64,000 bases of DNA from Promethearchaeota archaeon Loki_b31. Lineage in GTDB: Archaea; Asgardarchaeota; Lokiarchaeia; Sigyniarchaeales; SOKP01. This document shows positions 61,668 to 64,000 of this stretch, one piece after another (position 1 is the first letter of the stretch; the number at the start of each line of letters is the position of its first letter). The position numbers were made by a program, and so were the translations under genes. The notes below the pieces were generated by a model. That model saw nothing but the letters and a program-made list of their open reading frames with translations, had not been told where the DNA came from and did not search any database. The DNA is taken from the NCBI GenBank assembly GCA_005222975.1, contig NJBI01000010.1, positions 1-64,000 on the forward strand. Direction: 5' to 3'.

Positions 61668-64000
61668 ATGAATAGAATTAAAAGCAAAAAGACTCAATTA
61701 AAGACATTATTAATGTTATTGATTTTGGGATTTACAACTATTTATATTAATTATGCTATGTTTACCATGACTAATTCAGATGTTTCTAATGAACCCGATA
61801 ATGACATAAACATGCCAAAAACAAATGAAGTTAGCCTTTCTGATTGGTGGAATGCATCATTCTTTTACAGAAAGCTTATTAATATTACGAATCCTAATGC
61901 TGTAGATTTAACTGATTTTACCACCTATATTACTTTCAATTATACCGATTTAGTTTCTCAAGGGCATATGAATTCAAGTTTGTATGACATAAGAATAGTG
62001 GAAAATGGTATTTTGAGAAATTATTATTACAGAATTGATTATCCTAATACTGATTACGCTACAGTATGGTTCAAGACAAACTGTTCTTCAAGTGCTACTG
62101 AATATGATACCTTCCTATATTATGGAAACAATTCAGTTGGATGTGCTGAAAGTTATTATATGTCACAGGATCCTGAAGGGCTAATTTGGTATTCTTTTGA
62201 AAATGATAATACTGGAGTTATTGTTGATAAATTAGCAAATTATAATGCTACAACATATAATAATCCGGGTCATACTGATGGAAAGGTGGGAGATTATTCA
62301 CTCAGTTTTAACGGGAATACTCAGTATTTGGGAATACAAGGAAAAAATTATAATACTGTTGGTGCTCTTGGTGAATTAACTATAGGTTTATGGTTTCAAA
62401 CTTCATACAACGTAGGATCTTGGACTAATAATTGGGCATTCTTTGATTACGATCGTTCAGAATATTTTAATTTTTTTATACGACCAGATACAGGACAACT
62501 AGGATTCTCCACCTCTAGAAGTGGTATTGACGATTTTTATAGTGCTACTGGCGGATTTAATGATGGAGAATGGCATTATGCTGTAGCAGTGTATGATGGT
62601 ACAAATAAATATATTTATATTGATCCATCCACAGGCCAACCAGATAACACAGATTTGGATTCTCACTCTGGATTAGCAATTGGGACAGGGACATCCCGAT
62701 ACGGAATAATTGGAGACGGTTCTGAAGCAACTAGTGTGGGTACTCCCAGAAATAACATTTATTATCAAGGATTAATGGATGAGATTAGATATTATGAGCG
62801 TGCTTTAGCTGGCCAAGAAATAGAATGGCTATTTAAGGATTATAAGTTATCAGCTTCCTTAAATGAAGAACAGCAACAATTAGCTCAAGTGATTTTCACT
62901 TGTTATGATGTTGATGGCAGGATTGTCCCTAATGCAGAAATCTCTTTAATTAACGGTACCGATGGATCAATGGTGGCAATTCAAAACACATCTTCAGACG
63001 GATCAGCAAGATTCAATCAGCTAAATTATGGTTCTTATAACATTACAATAAATTATACATTAAATTCTGGAATAGAGGGTGTTGTTTATGACAGTACTCA
63101 AAGCAAATATGGTGGTCCTACTCAATATTTATTGACAGGGCTTTACCATACTTTTGATATTAATGTAGATATTTGGACCATAGATTTCGAAATTGTTGAT
63201 TGGGATAATAATCCATTAAACCACGGATATATAGAGATTAGTAATGATTCAAGTAGTCCTGTATTTGAGACATTACAACTCGATAGCGAAGGAAAAATGG
63301 TATTCCGATGGCATAATAGAGCCTCATATTATTATAAAGTCTATTATCAAAATGCAGATTATAACCCAGCTATTACACCATTAAATGCAAGTGATATTTA
63401 TAGAAATACTTACATCTCAAATCAAAAATATTATAGCCAAAGTATTAAAGTAAATGAGACAAATATCGCATCAGCTGGCTTCTTCTCTATAAAGGAAAGC
63501 ATATTTTCGGGGGGTTCTTCGACCGAGCTAAGCTATAAAAAGATTTTGAAGGCTAATATTATGTTATTAAATATGATTGACCATTTGGATTCAGTGAAGA
63601 TTTACTATATTAATAAGGAGAATAAAACTTTTACATCAATTCCAGGGGATCATCTAATTTTTCAAAATACATCATATGGAATAAGTGATACAACTGATTT
63701 CATTCAAATTGATATGAGAAATCCAACAGAATCTAGTACCCCTCTAATTAATGATAATTATGAAGTTTTTGGACTGTATTTGGAAGTGGATGGAACAAAT
63801 GCTACTCAGTGTAATGGAATAATTCAAATAGATACTCTCGAAACTCTTAATGTTTATAATAAAACAGCTCTAGCTAAAATAAATATTAGAGTAGTAGATG
63901 AACCTCCAAATAGAGTCCCCGTTCCTAGTGTAATTGTTCATGTTTTCAATGGATCGATTTCAGACTCGAATTCAGTTGTTAACTTGACTACTGATCAAGA
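61668..64000 (+). CDS. Large secreted surface protein with DUF2341/LamG-like domain (3' partial)
   Basis: An ORF of at least 777 codons, open to the right edge and absent from the track. The N-terminus has basic residues, then a hydrophobic stretch (LKTLLMLLILGFTTIYINYA), a signal peptide or anchor. A DUF2341-like part follows (WWNASFFYRKLINITNPN, FLYYGNNSVG), then a LamG/concanavalin-type domain (LIWYSFENDNTG, GKVGDYSLSFNGNTQYLGI, DGEWHYAVAVYDGTN). Later come carboxypeptidase-regulatory-like beta repeats (CYDVDGRIVPNAEISL). It is a cell-surface adhesin or sugar-binding protein. Asparagine-rich NxT/S sequons suggest N-glycosylation. Confidence 0.8.
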   Translation, partial: MNRIKSKKTQLKTLLMLLILGFTTIYINYAMFTMTNSDVSNEPDNDINMPKTNEVSLSDWWNASFFYRKLINITNPNAVDLTDFTTYITFNYTDLVSQGHMNSSLYDIRIVENGILRNYYYRIDYPNTDYATVWFKTNCSSSATEYDTFLYYGNNSVGCAESYYMSQDPEGLIWYSFENDNTGVIVDKLANYNATTYNNPGHTDGKVGDYSLSFNGNTQYLGIQGKNYNTVGALGELTIGLWFQTSYNVGSWTNNWAFFDYDRSEYFNFFIRPDTGQLGFSTSRSGIDDFYSATGGFNDGEWHYAVAVYDGTNKYIYIDPSTGQPDNTDLDSHSGLAIGTGTSRYGIIGDGSEATSVGTPRNNIYYQGLMDEIRYYERALAGQEIEWLFKDYKLSASLNEEQQQLAQVIFTCYDVDGRIVPNAEISLINGTDGSMVAIQNTSSDGSARFNQLNYGSYNITINYTLNSGIEGVVYDSTQSKYGGPTQYLLTGLYHTFDINVDIWTIDFEIVDWDNNPLNHGYIEISNDSSSPVFETLQLDSEGKMVFRWHNRASYYYKVYYQNADYNPAITPLNASDIYRNTYISNQKYYSQSIKVNETNIASAGFFSIKESIFSGGSSTELSYKKILKANIMLLNMIDHLDSVKIYYINKENKTFTSIPGDHLIFQNTSYGISDTTDFIQIDMRNPTESSTPLINDNYEVFGLYLEVDGTNATQCNGIIQIDTLETLNVYNKTALAKINIRVVDEPPNRVPVPSVIVHVFNGSISDSNSVVNLTTDQ

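Noticed and set aside
1-64000. CRISPR arrays and insertion sequences
   Set aside because: No regularly spaced repeats of CRISPR size, no Cas motifs, and no transposase DDE or TnpB pattern found by eye.

Overview
The window is AT-rich, gene-dense archaeal DNA that looks like an Asgard archaeon, most likely Lokiarchaeia/Promethearchaeia; this is inferred from gene content, since no rRNA gene is present. The evidence is an archaeal histone, an archaeal uS13-uS4-uS11 cluster, F420/heterodisulfide-reductase genes, a TrmB-type regulator and an intron-containing tRNA-Ser. Alongside these sit eukaryote-like genes: a Ras-type GTPase, a Rag/Gtr-type GTPase with a C-terminal roadblock/longin-like part, eS25, a Bud23-like rRNA methyltransferase and a possible longin plus winged-helix protein. 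Four in-frame UGA codons in hdrA and vhuD replace family cysteines, so the organism very probably uses selenocysteine.

Layout. 1-2.6 kb: the 3' part of a HerA/VirB4-like ATPase, a GT2 glycosyltransferase and a coupled small membrane protein. 2.8-15.4 kb: a defence and DNA-modification island. It holds McrBC, two divergent TGT/DpdA-like base-exchange enzymes, a PD-(D/E)XK nuclease, an HhH-GPD-like protein, three SPPY-type DNA methyltransferases (one fused to a degenerate methyltransferase half) and an untracked RHH regulator. This is the best candidate in the window for an undescribed system. 15.4-19.4 kb: a sparse accessory stretch with gene remnants, a structured non-coding element, an HNH-like protein and zinc-knuckle proteins. 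19.4-21.0 kb: ribosomal proteins, where uS11 and uS4 have no usual start codon but have AUU and AUC exactly behind good Shine-Dalgarno sites. 21.1-25.2 kb: frhB-like, vhuD and hdrA, the last two multi-Sec genes. 25.4-37.5 kb: seryl-tRNA synthetase, cofC, a Ras-like GTPase, TrmB, histone, Dam, a HIT protein (also with an apparent AUU start), DUF211, HAD, ThpR and small proteins. 37.7-50.4 kb: metabolism, with a corrinoid-methyltransferase-like protein, GH2, ferredoxin, aminotransferase, HIBADH-like, an ADP-forming acyl-CoA synthetase-like subunit, two GPH transporters (one with an internal stop) and a phytoene-desaturase-like flavoprotein. 50.5-64 kb: a coiled-coil zinc protein, a run of co-oriented genes (two LbH membrane proteins, tandem phosphoesterase, ThiI-like, MoaD-like, Rag-like GTPase), PfkB kinase, tRNA-Ser, eS25, Bud23-like, the longin-like protein and the start of a large secreted surface protein.

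How the parts may work together. The FrhB-VhuD-HdrA proteins form an electron-transfer module using flavin, Fe-S clusters and probably F420, and CofC makes F420. SerRS and tRNA-Ser serve serine and, by known biochemistry, SerRS also charges tRNA-Sec. The ThiI-like and MoaD-like proteins look like a sulfur-transfer pair, though the ThiI-like protein has lost its PP-loop. In the island, the TGT-like enzymes could exchange bases in DNA, the methyltransferases could add methyl marks, and the nucleases could act on unmodified or foreign-modified DNA; that assignment is inference.
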